From Clostridiales bacterium (GTDB taxonomy: Bacteria > Bacillota > Clostridia > Christensenellales > Aristaeellaceae), in assembly GCA_015056145.1 (NCBI GenBank), contig SVGY01000004.1, forward strand, positions 62,001-126,000: a stretch of 64,000 nucleotides of DNA, in the 5' to 3' direction. The notes beneath the pieces are model-generated. The model was not told the DNA's origin and did no database searches. It saw nothing but the letters and a program-made list of their open reading frames with translations. Positions within the stretch are counted from its first letter, which is position 1, and the number at the start of each line of letters is the position of its first letter. Of the stretch, positions 32,451 through 41,021 are shown piece by piece. Made by a program: the position numbers and the translations under genes.

Positions 32451-33386
32451 ATGCAAGCAACCATTGCCGTTGTAGGCGGATGTAATATTGATATCAACGC
32501 CACATCCTCTTCGCCGCTGATTTTCCAGGATTCAAATCCAGGATGCGTTCAAACCAGCCTTGGAGGCGTTGGACGAAATATTGGTGAAAACCTTATTCGC
32601 CTTGGCCACAAAGTATCTCTTTTGGCCCCATTGGGCAAGGATCATTTCTATGATCACATTGTGAATTTTTCAAATCAAATCGGCATGGATCTTTCCCGGT
32701 GCCTTGTGATGGAGGATCAGTCTACCTCCACCTATATGTGCATCAACCACCCTAACGGCAATATCGCCCTTGCTGTTTCTGCTATGGAAATCATGGATTT
32801 CCTTACCCCCAAATGGGCGGAGACGCAGCTTGATTACATCAACAGCTGTGATTATGTTGTTATTGATGCGAATTTGAAGGAAGAAACGCTGATGTATCTT
32901 TCGGAGCACTGCACCTCTCCCCTATGCGCCGATGCCGTTTCAGGGAAAAAAGCAGAACACTTGCGTAAGATCCTGCCATCCCTATATTTTCTAAAAGCGA
33001 ATCGATATGAAGCAGAAGTATTGACAGGAATCAGCATCAGCGACCAGTACTCTGTCAGAAAAGCTTCTACTTTCCTACATTCTGTGGGTGTAAAGAACGT
33101 TGCCATTACCCTGGGCGGCGACGGTGCATTCCTCTCCACTCCGTCCGAAAAATTTGCTCTTCCGCCCCAGTACGCTACCACGGTTAATTCTTCAGGATGC
33201 GGAGATGCCTTTTTTGCAGGTGCACTACACGGCATTATCAATCAATGCTCAACCCTTGAAAACCTGCGCTACGGTCTTGCAATGGCTACACTTTGCGCTG
33301 GTTCTGCAAGCGCAGTTTCTCCGGACGTATGCCCTGAAAACCTTCAAAAAACCCTTAGTCTGCGCAAAGGAGATATGATGATATGA
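32451..33386 (+). CDS. psuK: Pseudouridine kinase (PfkB family)
   Basis: The 311-residue ribokinase-fold enzyme has the N-terminal VVGGCNIDINATS, the sugar-site motif GGVGRNIGENLIRLG and the ATP/base motif NSSGCGDAFFAGALHG. Its partner psuG begins four bases before its stop, which identifies the substrate as pseudouridine: the kinase makes pseudouridine 5'-phosphate, which PsuG then splits. It lies 30 bases after lexA and may be partly co-transcribed with it. Confidence 0.9.
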   Translation: MQATIAVVGGCNIDINATSSSPLIFQDSNPGCVQTSLGGVGRNIGENLIRLGHKVSLLAPLGKDHFYDHIVNFSNQIGMDLSRCLVMEDQSTSTYMCINHPNGNIALAVSAMEIMDFLTPKWAETQLDYINSCDYVVIDANLKEETLMYLSEHCTSPLCADAVSGKKAEHLRKILPSLYFLKANRYEAEVLTGISISDQYSVRKASTFLHSVGVKNVAITLGGDGAFLSTPSEKFALPPQYATTVNSSGCGDAFFAGALHGIINQCSTLENLRYGLAMATLCAGSASAVSPDVCPENLQKTLSLRKGDMMI

Positions 33387-34309
33387 ACCTGAAAAATTTT
33401 CTCTGGGTATCCGAGGAAGTATCGGAAGCGTTGAAAAATAACAAGCCTGTGGTAGCGCTGGAATCCACCATTATTTCACACGGAATGCCCTATCCCCAAA
33501 ATGTACAAACCGCCCTTTCTGTTGAAAAAATGGTGCGTGATCATGGCGCAGTGCCTGCCACCATCGCCATTTTGGGCGGAAAAATCTGCGTGGGTATTTC
33601 TCCGGAGCAGATTGAGTATCTCGGCAAAAAAGGTTTGAAGGTTACCAAAGCAAGCCGTCGTGATCTTCCCGTTCTTCTTGCCCGTGGCGAGGATGGCGCT
33701 ACCACTGTAGCCACCACCATGATCGGTGCAAATCTTGCTGGTGTCAAAATTTTTGCAACGGGCGGCATTGGTGGCGTACATCGTGGCGCCGAAACCACCA
33801 TGGACATCTCGGCGGACCTTGAAGAACTTGCTCAGACAGAAGTAAATGTCATTTGCGCAGGCGCAAAATCCATTCTTGATCTGGGGCTCACGCTGGAATA
33901 CCTTGAAACAAAGGGCGTTACCGTTATCGGTTACGGCACGGACGAGCTGCCTGCCTTCTACTGCCGCAAAAGCGGATTCGGAGTGGATTACCGTATGGAT
34001 ACCCCCGCTGAAATTGCCTCAGCCATTGCGGTAAAGGAAACTTGCAACCTCAAGGGTGGCATGCTGATTACCAACCCCATCCCGGAAGAATATGCCATGC
34101 CCGATGACGCCATGACCGCCTGCATCAATCAAGCCATAGAGGAAGCCAACGCCCAGGGAATAAAAGGGAAAAACATTACGCCCTTCCTCCTGGACAGAAT
34201 CAAAACCCTTACCGATGGAAAATCGCTGGCGGCCAACATACAGCTGGTACTGAACAATGCAAAGCTTGGTGCGCAAATCGCTGCAGAGCTGTGCAATCTC
34301 TCTAAATAA
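33383..34309 (+). CDS. psuG: Pseudouridine-5'-phosphate glycosidase
   Basis: The 308-residue enzyme cleaves the C-C glycosidic bond of pseudouridine 5'-phosphate to uracil and ribose 5-phosphate. Family signatures are VVALESTIISHGMPYPQNV, GLKVTKASRRDLPVLLARG, GATTVATTMIGANLAG and GIGGVHRGAETTMDISADL. It is the second gene of the psuKG pair, serving salvage of modified nucleosides from RNA breakdown. A strong bidirectional terminator follows. Confidence 0.97.
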   Translation: MNLKNFLWVSEEVSEALKNNKPVVALESTIISHGMPYPQNVQTALSVEKMVRDHGAVPATIAILGGKICVGISPEQIEYLGKKGLKVTKASRRDLPVLLARGEDGATTVATTMIGANLAGVKIFATGGIGGVHRGAETTMDISADLEELAQTEVNVICAGAKSILDLGLTLEYLETKGVTVIGYGTDELPAFYCRKSGFGVDYRMDTPAEIASAIAVKETCNLKGGMLITNPIPEEYAMPDDAMTACINQAIEEANAQGIKGKNITPFLLDRIKTLTDGKSLAANIQLVLNNAKLGAQIAAELCNLSK

Positions 34310-34320
34310 TTGATTTTCAA

Positions 34321-34355
34321 AAAACCTCTGCATTTTTGAGTGCAGAGGTTTTTTG
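34321..34355. terminator. Bidirectional terminator between psuG and a minus-strand gene
   Basis: AAAACCTCTGCA (34321-34332) and TGCAGAGGTTTT (34341-34352) form a 12-bp stem with T runs on both strands. Confidence 0.9.
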
Positions 34356-34362
34356 TGATTTA

Positions 34363-34743
34363 TCATTCAATTTCATCTTCTGGTTCTGTGCTGATGTGTT
34401 CCGCCTCATTCACTTCCTCAAAGCCCAATATTTCTATGTTGCCGTTGTTTTCAAAAAAGGCAGTCAGCAGATCGGAAGCCTCTTCAAAATGAGGATAAGG
34501 CACATAGAAATAGTATCTTTCAAAAAGAGAACCCATCAATGCGCCCAGACCCACCTTTCGGGCCGTTTTACGCTCAAAAGGGACCTTATGTTCCCGAAGT
34601 ATATCAGCCAGCACTTCCCCGAACATGCTGTCCATCACCGTCAGCAGGCATTGATCGCTGATTTCTGGCTGGCGAAGGTGCTTGCTGCCGCAGTCAGGGC
34701 AAAAAACATTTTCGGTTATTACATGGCATTTTTCACAATACAC
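34363..34743 (-). CDS. Small zinc-ribbon protein, DUF2007-like
   Basis: The protein of about 126 residues begins with a zinc ribbon (YCEKCHVITENVFCPDCGSKH: C-x2-C, then C-x2-C) followed by a domain with VMDSMFGEVLADILREHKVP, a Phe/Tyr-rich strand FERYYFYVP and EEASDLLTAFFEN, reminiscent of DUF2007 signal-transduction-like domains. I use GTG 34743, six bases after GGGAGG; a longer frame to 34785 lacks a ribosome site. The tail is acidic. It is on the same strand as the hydrogenase operon, just past its terminator. Function unknown. Confidence 0.65.
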   Translation of the reverse strand: MYCEKCHVITENVFCPDCGSKHLRQPEISDQCLLTVMDSMFGEVLADILREHKVPFERKTARKVGLGALMGSLFERYYFYVPYPHFEEASDLLTAFFENNGNIEILGFEEVNEAEHISTEPEDEIE

Positions 34744-34774
34744 AGCTTTCCTCCCTCCCCCATTCTCAATACCG

Positions 34775-34809
34775 AGGCAAAACAAGGCTCCCGGATTACC
34801 GGGAGCCTT
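34775..34809 (-). terminator. Terminator of the hydrogenase operon
   Basis: Stem AAGGCTCCCGG/CCGGGAGCCTT (34784-34809, 4-base loop); on the minus strand it is followed by GTTTTGCC. Confidence 0.8.
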
Positions 34810-34820
34810 GCGATTACCAA

Positions 34821-36563
34821 TTACAGGTAGAGATCTCTCTTCTCGTAAGAGGTGTGAAGCAGTTCGTGAGCCTTATGGCTGTTGGGCTTGCCAAGGAACT
34901 CATCATAAATCTGCTTGATTTCGGGATTCTCGTGGCTCTTGCGGAGAGTCTTGGCCTCATCCTCGGTGTACAGAGCCTGAGCACGCTTGGTGCGGATGTC
35001 TTCCCAGTTGCGGATCTGAGCAGAAACGATGGGCTGGCCGCCGCCATTGACGCAGCCGCCGGGGCAACCCATAACCTCGATGAAGGTGTAGTTCTTCTCG
35101 CCGCTCTTGACCATATCGAGCAGTTCGGCAGCCTTGCCGGTGCTGCTGGCTACAGCCACGCTCACATCCAGGTCGCCAACCTTAACGGTAGCTTCCTTGA
35201 TGCCTTCCATGCCGCGAACGGCAGTGAAGTTGACGTTCTCGAGGGTTTCGCCGGTGATAACTTCGTAAGCAGTACGCAGAGCAGCTTCCATAACGCCGCC
35301 GGTGGTGCCGAAGATAACGGCAGCGCCGGTGCTGGCGCCCATGAGGCTGTCAAAGTCTTCATCAGGCAGAGCGTTGAAGTCGATGCCGGCTTCCTTGATC
35401 ATGTTGGCAAGCTCACGGGTGGTGATGACGTGATCCACGTCAAACAGGCCGTTGTTGCTCAGCTCAGGACGCTTGGCTTCAAACTTCTTGGCGGTGCAGG
35501 GCATGACGGAAACCACAACGATGTCCTTGGGGTCGATGCCGGCCTTCTGGGCATAGTAGGTCTTGATCATGGCGCCAGCCATTTCGTGAGGAGACTTGCA
35601 GGAGCTCAGGTTCGGAATGAACTCAGGATAGTAGTGCTCGCAGAACTTGATCCAGCCGGGAGAGCAGCTGGTGATCATGGGCAGCACGCCGCCGTTGGTC
35701 ACACGGTCGATCAGCTCGTTGGCTTCTTCCATGATGGTCAGGTCAGCAGCGAAATCGGTGTCAAACACCTTGTCAAAGCCCAGACGACGCAGAGCAGCAG
35801 CCATCTTGCCGGTAACACCGGTGCCGATGGGCATGCCGAACTCTTCGCCCAGAGCGGCACGAACAGCGGGAGCGGGCTGCACCACAACGTGCTTGGTGGT
35901 GTCGTTGATGGCATCCCAAACTTCCTTGGTGTTGTCCTTTTCCTTCAGAGCGCCAACGGGGCAGGCGGTGATGCACTGACCGCAGTTGATGCAAGCCATC
36001 TGGCCCAGCTTCATGCCGAAGGGGCTCTCGATGGCGGTCTTGAAGCCACGCATAACGGGGCCAATAACGCCGATCTTCTGTACGTTAGCGCAGGCGCCTA
36101 CGCAGCGACGGCACAGAACGCACTTGTTGTTATCACGAACGATGCTCATGGTAGCATCTTCTTCGTAGGTGTTCATAGCGCCGGCAAAGCGGTCGCCATC
36201 TTCCACGCCCAGTTCACGGCAGAGGGCCTGCAGTTCGCAGTTCTGGCTGCGCACGCAGCTGAGGCACTTCTTGTCGTGGTTGGACAGGATCAGCTCAAGG
36301 TTCATCTTGCGGGCTTCACGCACGGCAGGGGTGTTGGTCTTTACGACCATGCCAGGGGTGCAGGGCAGCACGCAAGCAGCCTGCAGAGCACGGCCGCCGC
36401 AGTCCACAACGCACAGACGGCAGTTGCCGGTCTCGTTGATGTCCTTGAGGAAGCAAAGAGTGGGAATTTTAACATTGGCTTTACGAGCCGCTTCAAGCAC
36501 CGTCGAGCCAGCAGGAACTTCTACCTGCACGCCGTCGATGGTGACAGTAATCATCTGTTCCAT
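34821..36563 (-). CDS. hydA: [FeFe] hydrogenase catalytic subunit (HydA, trimeric NADH-linked type)
   Basis: The 580-residue protein has a 2Fe-2S ferredoxin domain (CFLKDINETGNCRLCVVDC), a His-Cys3 4Fe-4S site (HDKKCLSCVRSQNC), two 4Fe-4S motifs (CVLCRRCVGAC, CINCGQCITACP) and the H-cluster domain with TSCSPGWIKF, VMPCTAKKFEAKRP and EVMGCPGGCVNGGGQP. The C-terminal small-subunit-like helix region is fused. It reduces protons or oxidises H2. With the NuoF- and NuoE-like subunits upstream it should be an electron-bifurcating or NADH-dependent hydrogenase using ferredoxin and NADH. AAAGGAGGATCC precedes the ATG. Confidence 0.95.
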   Translation of the reverse strand: MEQMITVTIDGVQVEVPAGSTVLEAARKANVKIPTLCFLKDINETGNCRLCVVDCGGRALQAACVLPCTPGMVVKTNTPAVREARKMNLELILSNHDKKCLSCVRSQNCELQALCRELGVEDGDRFAGAMNTYEEDATMSIVRDNNKCVLCRRCVGACANVQKIGVIGPVMRGFKTAIESPFGMKLGQMACINCGQCITACPVGALKEKDNTKEVWDAINDTTKHVVVQPAPAVRAALGEEFGMPIGTGVTGKMAAALRRLGFDKVFDTDFAADLTIMEEANELIDRVTNGGVLPMITSCSPGWIKFCEHYYPEFIPNLSSCKSPHEMAGAMIKTYYAQKAGIDPKDIVVVSVMPCTAKKFEAKRPELSNNGLFDVDHVITTRELANMIKEAGIDFNALPDEDFDSLMGASTGAAVIFGTTGGVMEAALRTAYEVITGETLENVNFTAVRGMEGIKEATVKVGDLDVSVAVASSTGKAAELLDMVKSGEKNYTFIEVMGCPGGCVNGGGQPIVSAQIRNWEDIRTKRAQALYTEDEAKTLRKSHENPEIKQIYDEFLGKPNSHKAHELLHTSYEKRDLYL

Positions 36564-36587
36564 GATGGATCCTCCTTTAAGCAGAAC

Positions 36588-38381
36588 TTAGTGCTTCTCG
36601 ATAGCGCCGAAACGGCACTTCTCCATGCAGGCGCCGCACTTGAGGCACTTGGCAGTGTCGATCACGTGCTGTTCCTTCACGGTACCGGTGATAGCGCCGG
36701 CGGGGCAGACCTTGGAGCACAGAGTGCAGCCGCGGCACTTGTCGGTGATGACATAGTTAAGCAGCTTCTGGCAGTGATGTGCGGGGCAGCGCTTCTCGTA
36801 AATATGTGCTTCATACTCATGACGGAAGTACTTCAGGGTGCTCAGCACGGGGTTGGGAGCGGTCTGGCCGAGGCCGCACAGAGCGGTCTTCTTGATGTTC
36901 TCGCCCAGGGTTTCCAGCTTTTCGATATCGCCGGGTTCACCCTTGCCTTCCACGATGCGCTCGAGGATCTCCAGCATGCGCTTGGTGCCGATACGGCAGG
37001 GAGTGCACTTGCCGCAGCTCTCGTCCACGGTGAAGTCCAGGAAGAAGCGAGCGATGTCAACCATGCAGTTGTCTTCGTCCATGACGATCATACCGCCGGA
37101 ACCCATCATGGAGCCGATAGCGGTCAGAGAGTCATAGTCGATGGCGATATCCAGGTTCTCTGCGGGGATGCAGCCGCCGGAAGGACCGCCAGTCTGAACA
37201 GCCTTGAACTTCTTGCCGTTGGGGATGCCGCCGCCGATCTTGTAGATAACATCACGGAGGGGAGTACCCATGGGAACTTCCACCAGACCGGTGTTGTTGA
37301 TCTTGCCGCCCAGAGCGAAAACCTTAGTGCCGCTGTTGCCGGGAGTACCAATGCTGGTAAACCAGTCAGCGCCGTTGAGGATGATCTGGGGAATGTTGGC
37401 GTAGGTTTCAACGTTGTTGATGTTGCTGGGCTTGTCAAACAGGCCGCGCACAGCGGGGAACGGAGGCTTGGGAGTGGGCTCGCCACGGCCGCCTTCGATA
37501 GAGTGCATCAGAGCGGTTTCTTCGCCGCAAACAAATGCGCCGGCACCCAGACGGATGTACATATCAAAGTCAAAGCCGCTGCCAAAGATGTCCTTGCCCA
37601 GCAGGCCGTATTCACGGGCCTGGTCAATGGCCAGCTGCAGACGCTTAACAGCGATGGGATACTCAGCACGAACGTACACATAGCCTTCGGTAGCGCCGAT
37701 AGCGTAGCCGCCGATAGCCATAGCTTCGATGACGGAGTGGGGGTCGCCTTCCAGAATGGAACGATCCATGAAAGCGCCGGGGTCGCCCTCGTCAGCGTTG
37801 CAGATGATGTACTTCTGGTCGGCCTTGGAAGCTGCAGCAAACTGCCACTTCTTGCCGGTGGGGAAACCGCCGCCGCCACGGCCACGCAGACCGGACTTGA
37901 TCATTTCCTGAATGACATCCTCGGGGGACATCTCGGTCAGGACCTTGCCCAGAGCCTTGTAACCATCGAAAGCGATGTACTCGTCGATGTTCTCGGGGTC
38001 GATACGGCCGCAGTTACGCAGAGCCAGACGCATCTGGGGACGATAGAAGTCGATGTCTTCCAGAGTGGTGTGCTCTTCTTCTTCATCGGCCTTCTCCTTG
38101 TAAACCAGATGGCTTACAATACGGCCCTTGAGCAGATGCTCAGTAACAATTTCGTCAACATCTTCCACCTTGATACGGCTGTAGAAGGTGCCTTCGGGGT
38201 AAACAATAACAACGGGGCCGGCTTCGCAAAGACCGAAGCAACCGGTACGGACAACCTTAACTTCCTTGTCCAGCCCGTTAGCAGCGAGCTGTTCTTCAAA
38301 GCGCTTGATCAGCTCTGCAGAGCCGCTGGACGTGCAGCCCGTGCCGCCGCAAACAAGCACATGAGCGCGAAAAAGATCCAT
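36588..38381 (-). CDS. hydB: NuoF-like hydrogenase subunit (HydB)
   Basis: The 597-residue flavoprotein subunit starts with a thioredoxin-like 2Fe-2S domain (CGGTGCTSSGSAELIKRFEE, then TGCFGLCEAGP), followed by the FMN/NADH core (SGLRGRGGGGFPTGKKW, GAGAFVCGEETALMHSIEG), the 4Fe-4S motif SCGKCTPCRIGTKRML, and a C-terminal pair CRGCTLCSKVCP and CLKCGACMEKC. It is the NADH-oxidising and presumed bifurcating subunit. It lies 24 bases before hydA with AAGGAGGAAC at its start. Confidence 0.95.
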   Translation of the reverse strand: MDLFRAHVLVCGGTGCTSSGSAELIKRFEEQLAANGLDKEVKVVRTGCFGLCEAGPVVIVYPEGTFYSRIKVEDVDEIVTEHLLKGRIVSHLVYKEKADEEEEHTTLEDIDFYRPQMRLALRNCGRIDPENIDEYIAFDGYKALGKVLTEMSPEDVIQEMIKSGLRGRGGGGFPTGKKWQFAAASKADQKYIICNADEGDPGAFMDRSILEGDPHSVIEAMAIGGYAIGATEGYVYVRAEYPIAVKRLQLAIDQAREYGLLGKDIFGSGFDFDMYIRLGAGAFVCGEETALMHSIEGGRGEPTPKPPFPAVRGLFDKPSNINNVETYANIPQIILNGADWFTSIGTPGNSGTKVFALGGKINNTGLVEVPMGTPLRDVIYKIGGGIPNGKKFKAVQTGGPSGGCIPAENLDIAIDYDSLTAIGSMMGSGGMIVMDEDNCMVDIARFFLDFTVDESCGKCTPCRIGTKRMLEILERIVEGKGEPGDIEKLETLGENIKKTALCGLGQTAPNPVLSTLKYFRHEYEAHIYEKRCPAHHCQKLLNYVITDKCRGCTLCSKVCPAGAITGTVKEQHVIDTAKCLKCGACMEKCRFGAIEKH

Positions 38382-38405
38382 GATAGTTCCTCCTTAGCGT
38401 AATCC

Positions 38406-38780
38406 TTATTTGCCTTCGGCGGCGCCGATGGTATATTCAGTCACCACATGGCCGTTGACGATGTGCTCGGCAACGATGCGGGATACCATATCGGGATTTA
38501 CCTTCACATAGGTAACCTTTTCCTTGCCGGGAACGATAACGTCCAGCATGGGCTCAAGACGGCACATACCAATGCAGCCGGTCTGAGAAACGGTGACGTT
38601 CTTCAGGTTGCGCTTCTGAGCTTCTTCGACGAACTTCAGCATAACGGGGCGGGCGCCGGCAGCGATGCCACAGGTAGCCATACCGACCACAACACGGATT
38701 TCGTCGTCGCCTTCCACTCGGGTACCAACCTTACTCAAAGTCTTTTGACGGATGGCTTCCAGTTCTGCAAGGGATTTCAT
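38406..38780 (-). CDS. Short 2Fe-2S thioredoxin-like ferredoxin in the hydrogenase operon
   Basis: The 124-residue protein is a stand-alone 2Fe-2S thioredoxin-fold ferredoxin, with cysteine pairs in GMATCGIAAGA and SQTGCIGMCRLEP. It resembles the N-terminal domain of HydB and NuoE's C-terminal half. In related Clostridia a similar small protein is found between the ATPase and hydB. It probably relays electrons within the complex. It is spaced 24 bases from hydB and 2 bases from the upstream ATPase. Confidence 0.85.
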   Translation of the reverse strand: MKSLAELEAIRQKTLSKVGTRVEGDDEIRVVVGMATCGIAAGARPVMLKFVEEAQKRNLKNVTVSQTGCIGMCRLEPMLDVIVPGKEKVTYVKVNPDMVSRIVAEHIVNGHVVTEYTIGAAEGK

Positions 38781-38782
38781 TG

Positions 38783-39328
38783 TTACACCTCCAAGATAGG
38801 TTTGAATTCTTCATCAATGCTTTCTTTCATCCAGGCGCTGATATCAGATTCATTCAGGCTGATTCCCCCTACTGCCTCACGAACCATTCGGGTATCGAAG
38901 AAGGCTTCCATAGTTGGACTCGATGCCTTGAATACGAACTCAGGGCGATCAGGATTCAGAATGACGAGGGTCAAAAGCGAATCGCACATTTCTCCCATAG
39001 GGATGCAGTCGATGTTTTTCAGATCGAAGCTGGCGCTGATGATGGTCCCCTTTCCGAGCTCGCTTTGGAGGGAAAAGGTGCCGCCGGCCATTTCCGAGCT
39101 CTGCTTCAGCATGGGGATGCCCAGACCCACTTTGCGGGTGGTCCGCGTGGTGGTGAAGGGATCCGTCACTTTGGCGAGGAACTCCGGAGACATACCGCAG
39201 CCGTCATCCTCCACGGTGAAGGTGAAAATGTCGTTTTCATCCCTTGTGAAGGAAACGGTAATCAGCGTGGCGTTCGCTTTTATGCTGTTCTGAACGATGT
39301 CCAGAACGTGCATGGATAAATCCCGCAT
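38783..39328 (-). CDS. Histidine-kinase-type ATPase domain protein
   Basis: The 181-residue protein is essentially a lone HATPase_c domain: N-box HVLDIVQNSIKANAT, G1 VEDDGCGMSPEFLAKV, F-box DPFTTTRTTRK and G2 VGLGIPMLKQSSEMAGG. No His dimerisation domain, receiver or membrane segment is visible. It could phosphorylate a partner like an anti-sigma kinase or act as an ATP sensor. It lies inside the hydrogenase operon between the NuoE-like gene (5 bases) and the 2Fe-2S protein (2 bases), so its job should concern hydrogenase control or assembly. Confidence 0.82.
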   Translation of the reverse strand: MRDLSMHVLDIVQNSIKANATLITVSFTRDENDIFTFTVEDDGCGMSPEFLAKVTDPFTTTRTTRKVGLGIPMLKQSSEMAGGTFSLQSELGKGTIISASFDLKNIDCIPMGEMCDSLLTLVILNPDRPEFVFKASSPTMEAFFDTRMVREAVGGISLNESDISAWMKESIDEEFKPILEV

Positions 39329-39333
39329 AGCTT

Positions 39334-39804
39334 TTAGGCCTTGTACTTGGCCAGGATGCCGGGGATTTCTTCGGGGGTCAGGCGTCCGTACACTTCGTCA
39401 TTGATCATCATAACAGGTGCCAGACCGCATGCGCCCAGGCAGCGGGTAGCCTGAATGGTGAACTTGCCATCGGGAGTGGTGCGGCCCACTTCGATGTTCA
39501 GTTCGGAAGCCAGCTTGTCGAGAACCTTCTGGGAGCCCTTGACGTAGCAAGCAGTACCAAGGCACACGCCGCAGACGTACTCGCCCTTGGGTTCCAGAGA
39601 GAACTGAGAGTAGAAGGTGGCTACACCATAGACTTCGCTAAGGGTAACGTTCATACCTTCAGCAATGATTTCCTGCACATCCAGCGGAACACATCCGAAG
39701 ATGGCCTGAGCTTCTTGGAGCACGGGCATGAGACCGCCCTTTTGATCCTTATGCTCCTCGATGACCTTTGCCAGCTGTTCAAACTTTTCGTTATTGTTGG
39801 ACAT
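39334..39804 (-). CDS. hydC: NuoE-like hydrogenase subunit (HydC)
   Basis: The 156-residue 2Fe-2S subunit belongs to the 24-kDa NADH dehydrogenase family: an N-terminal helical part (LMPVLQEAQAIFGCVPLDVQ, AEGMNVTLSEVYGVATFYSQF) and a thioredoxin-like domain with cysteines in CGVCLGTACYVKGS and TRCLGACGLAPV. It pairs with HydB. I start it at ATG 39804, preceded by AAGGAGGT; longer frames upstream run through the promoter region. First gene of the catalytic module. Confidence 0.95.
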   Translation of the reverse strand: MSNNNEKFEQLAKVIEEHKDQKGGLMPVLQEAQAIFGCVPLDVQEIIAEGMNVTLSEVYGVATFYSQFSLEPKGEYVCGVCLGTACYVKGSQKVLDKLASELNIEVGRTTPDGKFTIQATRCLGACGLAPVMMINDEVYGRLTPEEIPGILAKYKA

Positions 39805-39840
39805 GGCAACCGAGACCTCCTTGTTTTGTAATGCAAAACA

Positions 39841-39902
39841 GCGTGCATTTGTTTTTGCACAAAGCATATATATTTTAACACATGCTGTGGCAAAATGCAC
39901 GC
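39841..39902 (-). promoter_or_regulatory. Hydrogenase catalytic-module promoter flanked by an inverted repeat
   Basis: On the minus strand an extended -10, TGTTAAAAT (-10 box 39877-39872), lies in the gap between PHP and hydC. A perfect 10-bp inverted repeat, GCGTGCATTT (39841-39850) and AAATGCACGC (39893-39902), brackets it with 42 bases between the arms. The arms lie near -30 and +20, suitable for a looping or dimeric regulator. Confidence 0.5.
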
Positions 39903-39952
39903 TTTTTTCATCGAGATTGATAAATTTTTATCTTATTTTTCAAGGTTTTTGG

Positions 39953-40660
39953 TTAGCTTTGTATAACTTGCATAAGCTGCTGAAAAATCCCTGCCACAGA
40001 GCATTCCTCCACGGAGAGCATAAATTCCGGGCCATGCATTGCATCCAGCCTGTGCGCATCGCTTGAATGCAGCTGAAAACGCCCCTTGGTGGCATAGGCC
40101 GGGCAATCCACCCCGGGATAGACCTCCACGATGGGAAATTCGGGCAAAAAGGGCATCAGGCCCAGTGCGCCGATCATGCCGTTGCTGCCCCGGTTGATGT
40201 GGGCAGGAACCACGATTCCCCCATGCTTTCGGATCAGGGCGGATACCTCATCTACGCTGAGATCAGTAGCGTTGATAAGAAGCTTATCAAGCGTACCGGT
40301 AACTTGGTCATCTTCGCCGATAATGTACTGATTGCCAAAAAGCTCCGCATGGTTTTTGATATCAGGAAGATGTGCGTATACTTCCTCTCCTGCCGCAAGG
40401 GCCGCCTCCAGGGAGGGAAAGTAACCAAGGATATGCACATCTTCCTTGCTGGAAACTTCCATCCCCGGAAGCACCGTAACGCCGTAAGCTTCCCCTGCCT
40501 TCATGGCTTCGGGCAGATTCAGCGTGGTATTGTGATCAGTAAGGGCGATTGCGTCCAAACCCATCACCTTTGCCATACCTACAAGGTTCCAGGGCGTCAT
40601 TTCATCATCGCCGCAAGGGGAAAGGCAGCTGTGAATATGAAAATCGTAGCTGATATCCAT
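39953..40660 (-). CDS. PHP-domain phosphoesterase
   Basis: The 235-residue protein has PHP motifs I-IV: DISYDFHIHSCLSPCG, MGLDAIALTDHNT, LPGMEVSSKEDVHILGYF and later PAHINRGSNG and HSSDAHRL. These supply metal-binding His and Asp residues for a phosphoesterase, related to histidinol phosphatases, nucleoside 3',5'-bisphosphate phosphatases and polymerase PHP domains. Start ATG 40660 lies one base after the stop of the DRTGG gene. In the hydrogenase regulatory module it might break down a nucleotide signal; that is inference. Confidence 0.88.
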   Translation of the reverse strand: MDISYDFHIHSCLSPCGDDEMTPWNLVGMAKVMGLDAIALTDHNTTLNLPEAMKAGEAYGVTVLPGMEVSSKEDVHILGYFPSLEAALAAGEEVYAHLPDIKNHAELFGNQYIIGEDDQVTGTLDKLLINATDLSVDEVSALIRKHGGIVVPAHINRGSNGMIGALGLMPFLPEFPIVEVYPGVDCPAYATKGRFQLHSSDAHRLDAMHGPEFMLSVEECSVAGIFQQLMQVIQS

Positions 40661-40661
40661 G

Positions 40662-41009
40662 TCAGCGGGCAGGCACTGCAACGCCGGCCTTGCTCATAAT
40701 GCCGCATACCTCATAGGCGGTCTTTTCTGTGGAAAGGATGGGCATGCCCTCTTCCAGAGCCTTTTCAAGGGTTGCTTCCTCGGGTTCCACGCCTTCTACC
40801 AGAATCACGCAGGCCATTTCCATCAGCACAGAAACAGCGATCACATTAACATGGGTCTGAACGGTGCTCCAGGCCATGCCCTGCTTGCCGTGGGCAAGAA
40901 CCCAGCTGAGCAGGTCACAGCTGTAGCCGCAGGTAACTTCGTTTTCGAGGCTTACTTCCTTGGTGAGGTTTTCTGCTTCCAGCAGATGCATCAAATCCAC
41001 AACTTTCAT
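40662..41009 (-). CDS. DRTGG-domain protein
   Basis: The 115-residue protein is a single DRTGG-type domain (MKVVDLMHLLEAENLTKEV, then CGYSCDLLSWVLAHGKQGMAWST and EKTAYEVCGIMSKAGV). The name-giving motif itself is not present. Such domains, near CBS domains and in phosphotransacetylase N-termini, are thought to bind ligands or regulate. It is paralogous to the protein at 42813-43175; both flank the HydS-like gene. Partner or ligand unknown. Confidence 0.78.
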   Translation of the reverse strand: MKVVDLMHLLEAENLTKEVSLENEVTCGYSCDLLSWVLAHGKQGMAWSTVQTHVNVIAVSVLMEMACVILVEGVEPEEATLEKALEEGMPILSTEKTAYEVCGIMSKAGVAVPAR

Positions 41010-41021
41010 TTGTCTCTCTCC

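Noticed and set aside
34854..38402. Very long open frame (1182 codons) on the + strand across hydA and hydB
   Set aside because: It is antisense to two clear Fe-S proteins. Strong codon bias in real genes often keeps the opposite frame open. Its translation has no recognisable domain and no ribosome site.
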